Shown here in pieces: positions 1-7,889 of a stretch of 32,376 nt of DNA. Position 1 is the first letter of the stretch. The number at the start of each line of letters is the position of its first letter. Source of the DNA: Flavonifractor sp052065355 (GTDB lineage Bacteria > Bacillota > Clostridia > Oscillospirales > Oscillospiraceae); NCBI RefSeq assembly GCF_052065355.1, contig NZ_JBQHUF010000021.1, forward strand, positions 1-32,376. The letters run 5' to 3'. The notes under the pieces are model-generated. The model was given only the letters and a program-made list of their open reading frames with translations. It was not told the origin of the DNA and made no database searches. The position numbers and the translations under genes are program-made.

Positions 1-1
1 C

Positions 2-1270
2 AGCACCGACAACGATGTTGCAGGAATCAAAAACTGGTTCAATGAGTTTTTTGCCAAGGATACCAGCCGCAAAATCCGTGCGGTACAGAAGGCCAAGGGC
101 GAGCAGGGCATTCCGCTGACAACCAATGTCCCCTTTGGCTACCGCAAAGACCCGGAGGATCGAACAAAGTGGGTCGTGGACGAAGCAGCCGCTCCTGTGG
201 TCAAGCGCATCTTCAATCTGTGTATGGAAGGCCGGGGGCCGATGCAGATCGCCAAACTCTTGCAGGCGGAACAGGTGCTCAATCCTACTGCCTATAAGCG
301 GAGAGAAGGCATTAACACCCCAAGCCCTGAAACCGCTGATCCGTACCACTGGAACCCCAATACCGTTGTTCACATTTTGGAACGGCGGGAATACACGGGC
401 TGTACGGTTAACTTCAAGACCTACACCAACTCCATCTGGGACAAGAAGCAGCGGGAAACACCCATTGAGAAGCAGGCGGTATTCTACAACACCCATCCGG
501 CTATCATTGAGCAGGAAGTCTTTGACAAGGTGCAGGAGATCCGCAAGCAGCGCCACCGAAGGACAAAAACCGGAAAGAGCAGCCTGTTCTCCGGCATGGT
601 TTACTGCGCTGACTGCGGGGCCAAAATGCGCTACTGCACCACCAACTACTTTGAGAAGCGGCAAGACCATTTTGTATGTGCCAGCTACCGCAGCAACACG
701 GGAACCTGTCCAGCTCACTTCATCCGGGCGGTTGTACTGGAAGAATTGGTCTGGATGCACATGAAAACGGTTATCTCCTATGTAACCCGGCATGAAGCCC
801 ATTTTCGGACAGTAATGGAGCATAGACTCCGGCTGTCCAGCGAAGAAGCTGTCCGGGGACACAAGAAGCGTCTGGCACAGGCAGAACGCCGTCTTGGGGA
901 ACTTGACCGGCTGTTCATCCGTATCTATGAGGATAATGTGGCCGGGAAACTCTCTGATGAACGGTTTGCACTGATGAGCAAGACCTATGAGGACGAGCAG
1001 GCGCAGCTTAAAGTGGAAATCCAGACCTTGCAGCAGGAAATCAAAGTACAGGAACGACAGATTGAAAATTTGGAGCAGTTCATCCAGCGGGTACACAAAT
1101 ACGAGGATTTGCATGAAATGACCCCCTACGCCTTACGGGAACTTGTCAAAGGCATCTATATCGAAGCGCCTGACAAGAGCAGCGGGAAGCGCAGACAGGG
1201 CATCCGCATCTCCTATGACCTTGTGGGCTTTATCCCCGTGGACGAACTGATGAAACAGGAAACGGCATGA
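2..1270 (+). CDS. Large serine recombinase (TnpX/TndX-like), N-terminus outside window
   Basis: This is the C-terminal part (about 420 residues) of a large serine recombinase that would excise or integrate the element lying to the left. The reading frame is open from base 2, so the catalytic serine domain is cut off by the window edge. Visible parts are the end of the catalytic domain (the conserved NEFFAKDTSRKIRAV stretch), the recombinase DNA-binding domain with GYRKDPED and the GPMQIAKLL helix, a zinc ribbon (CADC, then two further Cys in FVCASYRSNTGTC), and a long coiled coil before the C-terminus. It resembles the recombinase at 23173-24837 throughout but is clearly diverged. A hairpin overlaps the stop codon (1261-1269 with 1278-1286). 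The gene ends about 50 bases before the inferred element end, as is usual for this family. The family assignment is secure; the element type cannot be seen. Confidence 0.93.
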   Translation, partial: STDNDVAGIKNWFNEFFAKDTSRKIRAVQKAKGEQGIPLTTNVPFGYRKDPEDRTKWVVDEAAAPVVKRIFNLCMEGRGPMQIAKLLQAEQVLNPTAYKRREGINTPSPETADPYHWNPNTVVHILERREYTGCTVNFKTYTNSIWDKKQRETPIEKQAVFYNTHPAIIEQEVFDKVQEIRKQRHRRTKTGKSSLFSGMVYCADCGAKMRYCTTNYFEKRQDHFVCASYRSNTGTCPAHFIRAVVLEELVWMHMKTVISYVTRHEAHFRTVMEHRLRLSSEEAVRGHKKRLAQAERRLGELDRLFIRIYEDNVAGKLSDERFALMSKTYEDEQAQLKVEIQTLQQEIKVQERQIENLEQFIQRVHKYEDLHEMTPYALRELVKGIYIEAPDKSSGKRRQGIRISYDLVGFIPVDELMKQETA

Positions 1271-1309
1271 CCGAAGCCATGCCGTTCCTGCAAAAAGCAA
1301 TATTACTTT

Positions 1310-1346
1310 CTTATGACCCCTGGCCATTGGACAGCGGGCATTTTTT
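1310..1346. other. Inferred right attachment junction (attR) of the first element, in a half terminator
   Basis: Just after the recombinase gene comes CTTATG (1310-1315), then 16 bases, then CAGCGG (1332-1337). The same arrangement with identical spacing occurs at the proven right end of the second element (32249-32276). To the right, GGACAGCGGGCATTTTTT (1329-1346) looks like the right arm and T-tract of a rho-independent terminator whose left arm is missing here. By analogy the core would be about 1326-1328. I infer that the element inserted into a terminator next to the CYTH gene. The left end lies outside the window, so this remains an inference. Confidence 0.6.
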
Positions 1347-1833
1347 ATTCGCATGAATGCCTGGTGCGCGCCCAATAGGCGGCCATACTCTCGCCAGGCT
1401 GGCCGGTGGTTTCCCGGCTGAGATAGGCGGTCAGCTCTGTAGGAGGAGTCCAGGCCTGGGCGGTTTCCTCGTCGGGGAACTCCACCTCGGCGTAGAAAAA
1501 GCCGGTGTCCAGGTCTTTGTCCACCTGGTTGACTTCCAGCGTAAGCCCGCCGGGCAGAGGATAGCGGCGCTGCTCCTTTTGAATCATAGGGCCGTTCAGC
1601 ATCCCGGCCAGAGCCTGATACTGTGCCTCCGTTACCGGCAGCTCGATCTCCTCCCGCACCAGGCCGCCCTTGCCCTTGAAGCACACGATATACTGGCAGG
1701 GGCCGCCCTCCAGCGCCTCCCGGCGAACCCGGACGGCGGGACGGGTGGCAAAATAGCCCTGATCCATGAAGATCACAGAGGAGCTTTCCAGCTCCGGCCA
1801 GCCGTTGACCAGCCAGCGGCGTTCGATTTCCAT
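1345..1833 (-). CDS. CYTH domain protein
   Basis: A 162-residue protein of the CYTH (class IV adenylate cyclase / thiamine triphosphatase / inorganic triphosphatase) superfamily. Members bind triphosphates and divalent metal inside a beta tunnel. The N-terminal signature is MEIERRW, an ExExR version of the usual ExExK motif. It is followed by basic strands (VRVRRE, FKGKGG), the acidic strand EEIELPV, and a late acidic strand AEVEF, all typical of the tunnel. The length fits single-domain bacterial CYTH proteins. The start is supported by GAGGAGG nine bases upstream. It lies 14 bases after lysO and is probably co-transcribed with it. Its stop codon sits in the half terminator left by the neighbouring element, so its normal 3' end has probably been disturbed. 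The substrate cannot be predicted; tripolyphosphatase activity is the most common for such short forms. Confidence 0.85.
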   Translation of the reverse strand: MEIERRWLVNGWPELESSSVIFMDQGYFATRPAVRVRREALEGGPCQYIVCFKGKGGLVREEIELPVTEAQYQALAGMLNGPMIQKEQRRYPLPGGLTLEVNQVDKDLDTGFFYAEVEFPDEETAQAWTPPTELTAYLSRETTGQPGESMAAYWARTRHSCE

Positions 1834-1847
1834 ACTGAAAGACCTCC

Positions 1848-2828
1848 TCAGAAGGGCAGAGCCACGATAGCGGGCACCAGAATAGGCACCGCCAGGGAGA
1901 GCACCACGCCGGAGGTAAAAGAGTAAATGGTGATGCGCTCATGGGTGGCGCCCACCACCACGGGGAGAACCGTGTCCATAGCGGCGGCGCCAGGCAGGGC
2001 GGCGCACTCCACATAACCGATGTACCGGGCCACCAGGGGGATAAACAGGATTGAGAAGATCTCCCGCATTACGTTGGACAGAAAAGCCACCGCGGAGACG
2101 GACAGGGAGTAGGGAGCCAGCAGGGTGGGGGCCAGGGAGTACCAGCCCATGCCAGAGGCAGCGGCCATGGAGTCCTTGATCCCCAGAGGGAGGAACAGTC
2201 CGGCCAGGGCGGCGAATACCAGGGTACCGGCACATACTGCCACCGGCACCAGCAGCACCTGGAAGCCGGCTGCCTTAATATCGCTGATGAGGGTGCCCTG
2301 CTTGCCCATATCCATGCCCACCATAAACAGCAGCAGGTAGAGACCAAAGTTGATGACAGTGCCGCAGTGGGCGGTAACGGCAGGGGGGAGGACAAAACGG
2401 CCGGCCAGCATACCCAGCACCACAGCAATAACGATCCACTTGGTCAGGGAGTTGTCCGCCTTACCGGCGGAATGTGTCTCCTGCTCCTCAGCCTGAGCTG
2501 CGCCCTTCGGCAGACCATACCGGTCCAGCTTCAGCACAAACCGCCGCAGCAGGGAGAGAAAGAGGATGGAGCCCACCATGGCCAACACCGTGATAAACAA
2601 TGCGGCCAGGCCGATCTGCCCCAGGGAGGAGATGACCTCGTCATTGGCGCCCAGATTGACCCCCAGGGTGACGATGAGGATCATCAGAGCTACAAACTGC
2701 AGTTTGCTTACCCAGACCAGGGGGCGGCTGCGCACTCCCTTTCGGGAGCCGATGAACGCGCCGATGACCACCAGCGCGATGTAGATCGCCAAATTTGTGA
2801 GGGTGCTGAGGGTGGTACCCATAACCAT
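1848..2828 (-). CDS. lysO: Lysine exporter LysO family protein
   Basis: A 326-residue inner-membrane protein of the LysO (YbjE, DUF340) family, which exports L-lysine and toxic lysine analogues. The first 75 residues carry the short membrane-spanning N-terminal repeat. The main domain follows a charged cytoplasmic linker (QAEEQETHSAGKADN) and contains the family hallmarks GMGWYSLAPTLL and GAAAMDTVLPVVV. About eight membrane segments are visible. The frame stays open further upstream to 2918, but the promoter at 2876-2904 lies inside that extension. I therefore place the start at 2828 (ATG, four bases after AAAGG) or at the ATG at 2822. The gene is followed closely by the CYTH gene. The family call is strong; the lysine specificity comes from the family. 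Confidence 0.86.
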   Translation of the reverse strand: MVMGTTLSTLTNLAIYIALVVIGAFIGSRKGVRSRPLVWVSKLQFVALMILIVTLGVNLGANDEVISSLGQIGLAALFITVLAMVGSILFLSLLRRFVLKLDRYGLPKGAAQAEEQETHSAGKADNSLTKWIVIAVVLGMLAGRFVLPPAVTAHCGTVINFGLYLLLFMVGMDMGKQGTLISDIKAAGFQVLLVPVAVCAGTLVFAALAGLFLPLGIKDSMAAASGMGWYSLAPTLLAPYSLSVSAVAFLSNVMREIFSILFIPLVARYIGYVECAALPGAAAMDTVLPVVVGATHERITIYSFTSGVVLSLAVPILVPAIVALPF

Positions 2829-2840
2829 CCATCCTTTGTG

Positions 2841-2904
2841 CAAAAAATAGACCGGGCCGCCGCCCGGCAGAGGACATTCTAACATATCCCACAGGGAAAG
2901 TCCA
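2841..2904 (-). promoter_or_regulatory. lysO promoter with 5'-terminal hairpin
   Basis: On the minus strand TGGACT (2904-2899), a 17-base spacer and TAGAAT (2881-2876) form a good sigma-A promoter. The predicted transcript begins near 2868 and almost at once folds into a GC stem, CCGGGC with GCCCGG (2867-2862 with 2857-2852). The stem is followed by TCTATTTTTT. It resembles a terminator but may lie too close to the start site to terminate efficiently, so a 5' stabilising stem is an alternative. Confidence 0.65.
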
Positions 2905-2916
2905 CCCCCAGCGGAC

Positions 2917-2953
2917 ACAAAGAACCCGGCGGAGGCAGTTGCCTCCGCCGGGT
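2917..2953 (-). terminator. thrS rho-independent terminator
   Basis: A perfect 13-bp stem (2924-2936 with 2941-2953) with an AGTT loop is followed on the minus strand by TTCTTTG. It lies 15 bases after the thrS stop codon and separates thrS from the lysO promoter. Confidence 0.85.
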
Positions 2954-2968
2954 CTGTATGGGTTTAAT

Positions 2969-4735
2969 TTACTTCTGCTCCCGGGCCTTGGTATCGACCT
3001 CTTCCTTCAGCTTTTCCACAAAGGCGTCGAAGGACATGACGGTCTGATCACCGTGGCGGTTGCGGACGGCCACGTCGCCGGTCTCGGCTTCCTTGTCGCC
3101 CACCACCAGCATATAGGGCACCTTCTCCAGCTGAGTGTCCCGGATCTTCTTGCCGATCTTTTCGTTGCGGTGGTCAACCTCCACGCGGTAGCCCAGCGCG
3201 TCCAGCTTGGCGGACACCTGGTCGGCGTAGTCAGCGGCACGGTCGGTGATGGGCAGCACCTTCACCTGCACGGGAGCCAGCCAGGTGGGGAAGGCACCGG
3301 CGAAGTGCTCGGTAATCACGCCGATGAATCGCTCGATGGAGCCCAGCACCACGCGGTGGAGCATGACGGGGCGGTGCTTCTGGCCGTCCTCGCCGGTATA
3401 CTCCAGCTCAAAACGCTCAGGCAGCTGGGAGTCCAGCTGAACGGTACCGCACTGCCAGGTACGGCCCAGAGAGTCGGCCAGATGGAAGTCCAGCTTGGGG
3501 CCGTAGAAGGCGCCGTCGCCCTCGTTGACCACGAAGTCCTTGCCCATCTCGGTAATGGCCTCTTTCAGGATGTCCTGGTTGTGCTCCCACTGTTCCACGG
3601 TGCCGATGTGATCCTCGGGCATGGTGGACAGCTCGATCTGATAGGGCAGGCCGAAGACGGAGTACACCTCGTCGAACAGCTTGACCACGTTCTTGATCTC
3701 GTCCTTCAGCTGCTCCTGGGTCATGAAGATGTGGGCGTCATCCTGGGTGAAGCAGCGCACCCGGAACAGACCGTGAAGGGCGCCGGACAGCTCATGCCGG
3801 TGGACCAGGCCCAACTCACCCACCCGCAGGGGCAGGTCCCGGTAGCTGTGGGGCTCGCTGGAGTAGACCAGCATGCCGCCGGGGCAGTTCATGGGCTTGA
3901 TAGCAAAATCGGTGTCGTCAATGACGGTGGTGTACATGTTGTTCTTGTAGTGGTCCCAGTGGCCGGAGCGCTCCCACAGCTGACGGTTGAGCATGATGGG
4001 AGTGGAGATCTCCACATAGCCGTAGCGCTTGTGGACCTGACGCCAGTAGTCGATCAGGGTGTTGCGCAGCACCATGCCCTTGGGCAGGAAGAAGGGGAAA
4101 CCGGGACCCTCGTCCCGCAGCATGAACAGGCCCAGCTCCTTGCCCAGCTTCCGGTGGTCCCGCTTCTTGGCCTCCTCGATGCGGGCCAGGTAGGCGTCCA
4201 GCTCGTCCTTCTTGGGGAAGGCGATGCCGTAGATACGCTGCAGAGTCTCACGGTTGGAGTCGCCCCGCCAATAGGCGGCGTTGCAGGCGGTCAGCTTGAT
4301 GGCGTTGCCCTTGATGCGGCCGGTGGAGTCCAGGTGGGGGCCGGCGCACAGGTCGGTGAACTCACCCTGCTTGTAGAAGGAGATGTGGGCGTCCTCAGGC
4401 AGGTCCTGGATCAGCTCCACCTTGAAGGGCTCACCCTTCTCCTCCATGAACTTCAGAGCTTCTTCCCGGGGCAGCTCAAACCGCTCCAGCTTCAGCTTCT
4501 CCTTGCAGATCTTCCGCATTTCAGCCTCGATCTGCTCCAGATGCTCGGGGGTGAAGGCAAAGGGCGCGTCCATATCGTAATAGAAACCCTCGTCAATAGA
4601 GGGGCCGATGGCCAGCTTCACCTCAGGCCACAGCCGCTTCACGGCCTGGGCCATCACGTGGGAGCAGGTGTGCCAATAGGTCTTGCGGTACTCGGGATTT
4701 TCAAAGCTGAATTCGTTCTTGACTTCTTCGGACAT
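2969..4735 (-). CDS. thrS: Threonyl-tRNA synthetase lacking the TGS domain
   Basis: This class II aminoacyl-tRNA synthetase charges tRNA-Thr. The 588-residue protein starts almost directly with the editing domain, whose metal-like site is visible as H22xxxH26 and C130xxxH134. The catalytic core has the zinc ligands C284 (PMNCPGG), H335 (DDAHIF) and H460 (MLHRVVLGS). It also has motif 2 around residues 313-335 and motif 3 near GSIERF. The C-terminal anticodon-binding domain begins near APVQVKVLP. Typical ThrRS proteins are about 640 residues with an N-terminal TGS domain; that domain is absent. The start is fixed by AAGGAGG seven bases upstream, and the upstream DNA is a T-box leader, so the domain was not missed by a wrong start. 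Expression is controlled by the T-box at 4773-5020. Confidence 0.97.
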   Translation of the reverse strand: MSEEVKNEFSFENPEYRKTYWHTCSHVMAQAVKRLWPEVKLAIGPSIDEGFYYDMDAPFAFTPEHLEQIEAEMRKICKEKLKLERFELPREEALKFMEEKGEPFKVELIQDLPEDAHISFYKQGEFTDLCAGPHLDSTGRIKGNAIKLTACNAAYWRGDSNRETLQRIYGIAFPKKDELDAYLARIEEAKKRDHRKLGKELGLFMLRDEGPGFPFFLPKGMVLRNTLIDYWRQVHKRYGYVEISTPIMLNRQLWERSGHWDHYKNNMYTTVIDDTDFAIKPMNCPGGMLVYSSEPHSYRDLPLRVGELGLVHRHELSGALHGLFRVRCFTQDDAHIFMTQEQLKDEIKNVVKLFDEVYSVFGLPYQIELSTMPEDHIGTVEQWEHNQDILKEAITEMGKDFVVNEGDGAFYGPKLDFHLADSLGRTWQCGTVQLDSQLPERFELEYTGEDGQKHRPVMLHRVVLGSIERFIGVITEHFAGAFPTWLAPVQVKVLPITDRAADYADQVSAKLDALGYRVEVDHRNEKIGKKIRDTQLEKVPYMLVVGDKEAETGDVAVRNRHGDQTVMSFDAFVEKLKEEVDTKAREQK

Positions 4736-4772
4736 ATCGATTCCTCCTTAATAGATTGGGGCGGAGGGTATG

Positions 4773-5020
4773 AAAAACGCCTCACCCCTGATTGGTCAGG
4801 GGTGAGGCGCGAAAAAACGTCCCACGGTTCCACCCTGCTTGCATAGAGCGCGGAGGCGCCATATGCCGCTTGTGACTTCCTGTAACGGGAAAGCCCCGGC
4901 CCGGTCATCCCGGGCGGCTCGGGAGTGGTACAGCCGCCGCGTGTCGTAGGGCCTTTCCAGCCGTGAGGCCCCTCTCTGTCCGCCGCTGCGCGGGTTCTTC
5001 TCCGTCTATGCCATTTTTGC
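4773..5020 (-). promoter_or_regulatory. T-box riboswitch (threonine)
   Basis: The thrS leader reads uncharged tRNA-Thr and switches between termination and read-through. The T-box sequence AGGGTGGAACCGTGGG lies at 4836-4821 on the minus strand. It is followed by a perfect 14-bp terminator stem (4809-4796 with 4791-4778) and five T residues. Stem I contains the AGAGA element of the distal loop (near 4977), and the likely specifier codon is ACC at 4929-4927 followed by A, which matches threonine. Secondary structure beyond this was not folded computationally. Confidence 0.92.
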
Positions 5021-5026
5021 AAGAGC

Positions 5027-5055
5027 AATATATCACCAAACGCCGCCGCTGTCAA
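5027..5055 (-). promoter_or_regulatory. thrS promoter
   Basis: A consensus -35 TTGACA (5055-5050) and a -10 TATATT (5032-5027) are separated by exactly 17 bases on the minus strand. Transcription would start near 5020, directly at the 5' end of T-box stem I. Confidence 0.9.
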
Positions 5056-5142
5056 GCGGGGAGAGCAGGAAAGAAAATTGGAACAAAAGTGAAATTAACA
5101 GTTTATTCACAAAGGGTACACGATTTAGTCTTAATTACCAGG

Positions 5143-5292
5143 TATGATACAGACAGATTCAGAGATGAATCGAAAGCAAGACCATCCTCCCAAACCAATT
5201 CCTCTCTTATCCCTCTCCAACACTTTTGCAAACACACACACAACACACACCCGAAAAGCCCCGGCCTTTGGCCGGGGCTTTTCGGGTGTTCT
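5143..5292 (+). ncRNA. Candidate small RNA between thrS and nadE
   Basis: This non-coding stretch lies between two divergent genes, yet ends in a very strong terminator-like hairpin (5247-5266 with 5270-5289, 20 bp, loop TTT) that neither neighbour needs. A -10-like TATGAT is at 5143-5148, but no clear -35 is visible. Downstream is a hairpin GATTCA-GAGA-TGAATC (5156-5171). A C-rich unstructured stretch follows, containing CCTCCC (5186-5191) and CCCTCTCC, which is complementary to Shine-Dalgarno sequences. A 5' hairpin, a C-rich single strand and an intrinsic terminator are the layout of many Gram-positive small RNAs. This is inference from sequence only; bases 5056-5142 show nothing else. Confidence 0.38.
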
Positions 5293-5295
5293 GCG

Positions 5296-5324
5296 TTGCA
5301 TTTGGCGGGGAATTGGGGTATGAT
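5296..5324 (+). promoter_or_regulatory. nadE promoter
   Basis: TTGCAT (5296-5301) and TATGAT (5319-5324) are separated by 17 bases, about 40 bases before the ribosome site of nadE. The predicted start near 5331 supports the ATG at 5366 as the start of translation. Confidence 0.7.
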
Positions 5325-5365
5325 AAATTGAAATAATGCGCTGGAATAGTAAGGAGGCGCTGTTT

Positions 5366-7294
5366 ATGCGCGACGGTTTTATTAAGGTGGCTGCCGGCAC
5401 CCCTAAGATCCGGGTTGCCGACTGCCGGTACAATGCGGAGCAGATCTTTACTCTGATGCGGGAGGCGGACAAGCAGGGTGTCAAGGTGCTGGCCCTGCCG
5501 GAGCTCTGCCTTACCGGCTACACCTGCGGGGATCTGTTCCTTCAGCCCACCCTGCTGAAGGGGGCTGAGGAGGGGCTCCAGACCATCCTGGACGCCACCA
5601 AGAATCTGGATATGATCACTGCCATCGGCCTGCCTGTGCGGGACAAATGGGATAACAAACTGTATAATTGTGCCGCTGTCATACAAAAAGGAGAGATCCT
5701 GGGCCTGGTGCCCAAGACCTATCTGCCCAACTACGGGGAATTTTACGAACAGCGCTGGTTCACCCCCTCCCGGGGTCCGGAGGGCGTGGATCACATGGTA
5801 CAGCTGTGTGGCCAGAGTGTGAGTATGAACTGCAATGGCCTTTATGCCTGCGAGGAGATGGAAGAGTTGGTCATCGGCGTGGAGCTGTGCGAGGATCTGT
5901 GGGCGCCAGAGCCCCCCTCCGCCGCCCTGGCCCAGGCGGGAGCCACCATTATCCTGAACCTGTCGGCGTCCAATGAGCTGGCGGGGAAGGCAGCCTACCG
6001 CCGCTCCCTGGTCACCGGCCAGTCTGGACGGCTGGTGTGCGGCTATGTGTACGCCGACGCCGGCGAGGGAGAATCCACCACCGATTTGGTGTTTGCCGGT
6101 CACAATATGATCGCGGAAAACGGTGTGCTGCTGGCGGAGCGGCGGTTTGCCGCGGGGCTCACCATCAGTGAGATCGATGTGAAAAAGTTGGTGTATGAGC
6201 GCCGCCGAATGAACACATACACCCCGGAGGTCAAGGAGTTCTGGCGGATGTCCTTTGACATGGATCTGACCGACACCCATCTCACCCGTCCCGTATCCCC
6301 CATGCCCTTTGTGCCCCAGGACCAGAGCGACCGCTCGGAGCGTTGCAACGAGATCCTGTATACAGCCGCTCTGGGGCTGAAAAAACGGCTGGAGCACACC
6401 CATGCCAAAACAGCGGTGGTGGGTCTGTCTGGCGGACTGGACTCTACTCTGGCGGTGCTGATCACCGCGGTGGCTATGGAAATGCTGGATCGTCCCGCTA
6501 CCGATATCATCGCCGTCACCATGCCCTGCTTCGGCACCACCGACCGCACCAAGTCTAACGCGGTACTGCTGGCCGAGCGGCTGGGCTGTACCCTTAAGAC
6601 CATCGACATCGGCCGGGCAGTAAAGGTCCATTTTGAAGATATCGGCCAGTCCATGGAGGATCACGATGTCACCTTTGAGAACGGCCAGGCCAGAGAGCGC
6701 ACCCAGGTGCTCATGGATATTGCCAACCAGACAAACGGTCTGGTTATCGGCACCGGCGATCTCTCCGAACTGGCCCTGGGCTGGTGTACCTACAACGGCG
6801 ACCATATGAGCAACTACGCTGTAAACGCCGGCATCCCCAAGACTTTGGTCCGCCATCTGGTCAGCTTCATCTCCGATGACAAGGAGGCGGAGGATCCCCA
6901 GCTCTCCGGCGTGCTGGCTGACATCCTGGACACCCCCGTGTCTCCCGAGCTGCTTCCCGCCATCGAGGGGCAGATCGCCCAGAAGACCGAGGACCTGGTG
7001 GGTCCCTATGAGCATCACGACTTCTACCTCTATTATGCCATCCGCTGGGGCTTCCCGCCCCGGAAGGTGTTCCGGCTGGCGGAGTATGCCTTTGGCAGGG
7101 CCTATGACCGTGCTACCCTGCTCAAGTGGCTGAAGAACTTCTACCGCCGCTTCTTCTCCCAGCAGTTCAAGCGCTCCTGTCTGCCTGACGGCCCCAAGGT
7201 GGGCTCGGTGGCGCTGTCTCCCCGGGGCGACTGGAGAATGCCCTCCGACGCTGTGGCTGCCCTGTGGCTGGAGGAACTGGAGGGTTTGAACTGA
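5366..7294 (+). CDS. nadE: Glutamine-dependent NAD+ synthetase
   Basis: A 642-residue two-domain enzyme that makes NAD+ from deamido-NAD+ and ATP using ammonia from glutamine, the last step of NAD biosynthesis. The N-terminal nitrilase-type glutaminase domain shows the catalytic triad E46 (ALPELCLTG), K117 (VPKTYLP) and C175 (GVELCEDLW). The C-terminal synthetase domain has the PP-loop SGGLDST near residue 350 and the conserved GTGDLSELALGW. The length is normal for the two-domain form. The start at 5366 has AAGGAGG eight bases upstream; an in-frame ATG at 5336 lies too close to the predicted transcription start. The next gene begins one base after the stop, so nadE is co-transcribed with the transporter pair. 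Confidence 0.96.
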   Translation: MRDGFIKVAAGTPKIRVADCRYNAEQIFTLMREADKQGVKVLALPELCLTGYTCGDLFLQPTLLKGAEEGLQTILDATKNLDMITAIGLPVRDKWDNKLYNCAAVIQKGEILGLVPKTYLPNYGEFYEQRWFTPSRGPEGVDHMVQLCGQSVSMNCNGLYACEEMEELVIGVELCEDLWAPEPPSAALAQAGATIILNLSASNELAGKAAYRRSLVTGQSGRLVCGYVYADAGEGESTTDLVFAGHNMIAENGVLLAERRFAAGLTISEIDVKKLVYERRRMNTYTPEVKEFWRMSFDMDLTDTHLTRPVSPMPFVPQDQSDRSERCNEILYTAALGLKKRLEHTHAKTAVVGLSGGLDSTLAVLITAVAMEMLDRPATDIIAVTMPCFGTTDRTKSNAVLLAERLGCTLKTIDIGRAVKVHFEDIGQSMEDHDVTFENGQARERTQVLMDIANQTNGLVIGTGDLSELALGWCTYNGDHMSNYAVNAGIPKTLVRHLVSFISDDKEAEDPQLSGVLADILDTPVSPELLPAIEGQIAQKTEDLVGPYEHHDFYLYYAIRWGFPPRKVFRLAEYAFGRAYDRATLLKWLKNFYRRFFSQQFKRSCLPDGPKVGSVALSPRGDWRMPSDAVAALWLEELEGLN

Positions 7295-7295
7295 C

Positions 7296-7889
7296 GTGAA
7301 TATCTGCGTAGACCTATTCTGGACCTTTGCCCGCATTGGAGTTTGTACCTTCGGCGGCGGCTATGCCATGCTGCCCATCCTCCAGCGGGAGCTGGTGGAA
7401 AAGCGGAGCTGGGCCACAGAGGAGGAGCTCTCCGACTACTTTGCCATCGGCCAGTGTACGCCCGGTATTATTGCCGTCAACACTGCCACCTTTGTGGGCC
7501 ACAAGCTGAAGGGCGCTGTGGGAGGAGTGGCGGCCACTCTGGGCCTGGTGTTTCCCTGCCTGGTTATCATCATGCTCATCGCCGCCTTTTTGCAGAACTT
7601 TGCAGACCTGCCGGTGGTGGTCCACGCCTTCAACGGCGTCCGGGCCTGTGTATGCGCCCTCATTTTGTCCAGCGTCTTGAAGCTGCGTAAAAGTACTGTG
7701 GTGGACAAACCCACTGTGGTCATTTTCGCGGTGGTGCTGGCGCTGGCGGTGGTGGGAAACTTTGTTTCCTTTCCTGCCAATGCCCTGGGTGCGCTCCTGG
7801 GCTATGTGACCTCCCCCATTGTACTGGTGGTGGTTGCGGGCGTGACCGGACTGTGCGTCCGGGCAGCGAAGGGAGGGCTGAAGGCATGA
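7296..7889 (+). CDS. chrA: Chromate transporter family protein, N-terminal-type half
   Basis: A 197-residue membrane protein of the CHR superfamily, single-domain type. The N-terminus carries the family signature FARIGVCTFGGGYAMLPILQRELV, followed by the CTPGIIAVNTATFVG stretch. About six membrane segments are visible. Short CHR proteins work as pairs of homologous halves in opposite membrane orientation, and the partner follows at once. It starts with GTG one base after nadE and overlaps the next gene by four bases, so all three are one transcript. Members of this family export chromate, but many in anaerobes have no tested substrate, so the true solute is uncertain. Confidence 0.88.
   Translation: MNICVDLFWTFARIGVCTFGGGYAMLPILQRELVEKRSWATEEELSDYFAIGQCTPGIIAVNTATFVGHKLKGAVGGVAATLGLVFPCLVIIMLIAAFLQNFADLPVVVHAFNGVRACVCALILSSVLKLRKSTVVDKPTVVIFAVVLALAVVGNFVSFPANALGALLGYVTSPIVLVVVAGVTGLCVRAAKGGLKA

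Noticed and set aside
1133..2014. A 293-residue minus-strand frame across the CYTH gene and the element junction
   Set aside because: It is an out-of-frame shadow of lysO and the CYTH gene that runs into the recombinase antisense.
2939..4846. A 635-residue plus-strand open frame opposite thrS
   Set aside because: It is the antisense shadow of a clear thrS gene in GC-rich DNA, has no ribosome site and encodes low-complexity Leu/Val/Gly/His-rich sequence.
5207..7336. A 709-residue minus-strand open frame opposite nadE
   Set aside because: It is an antisense shadow of nadE, and its end lies in the small-RNA/terminator region.
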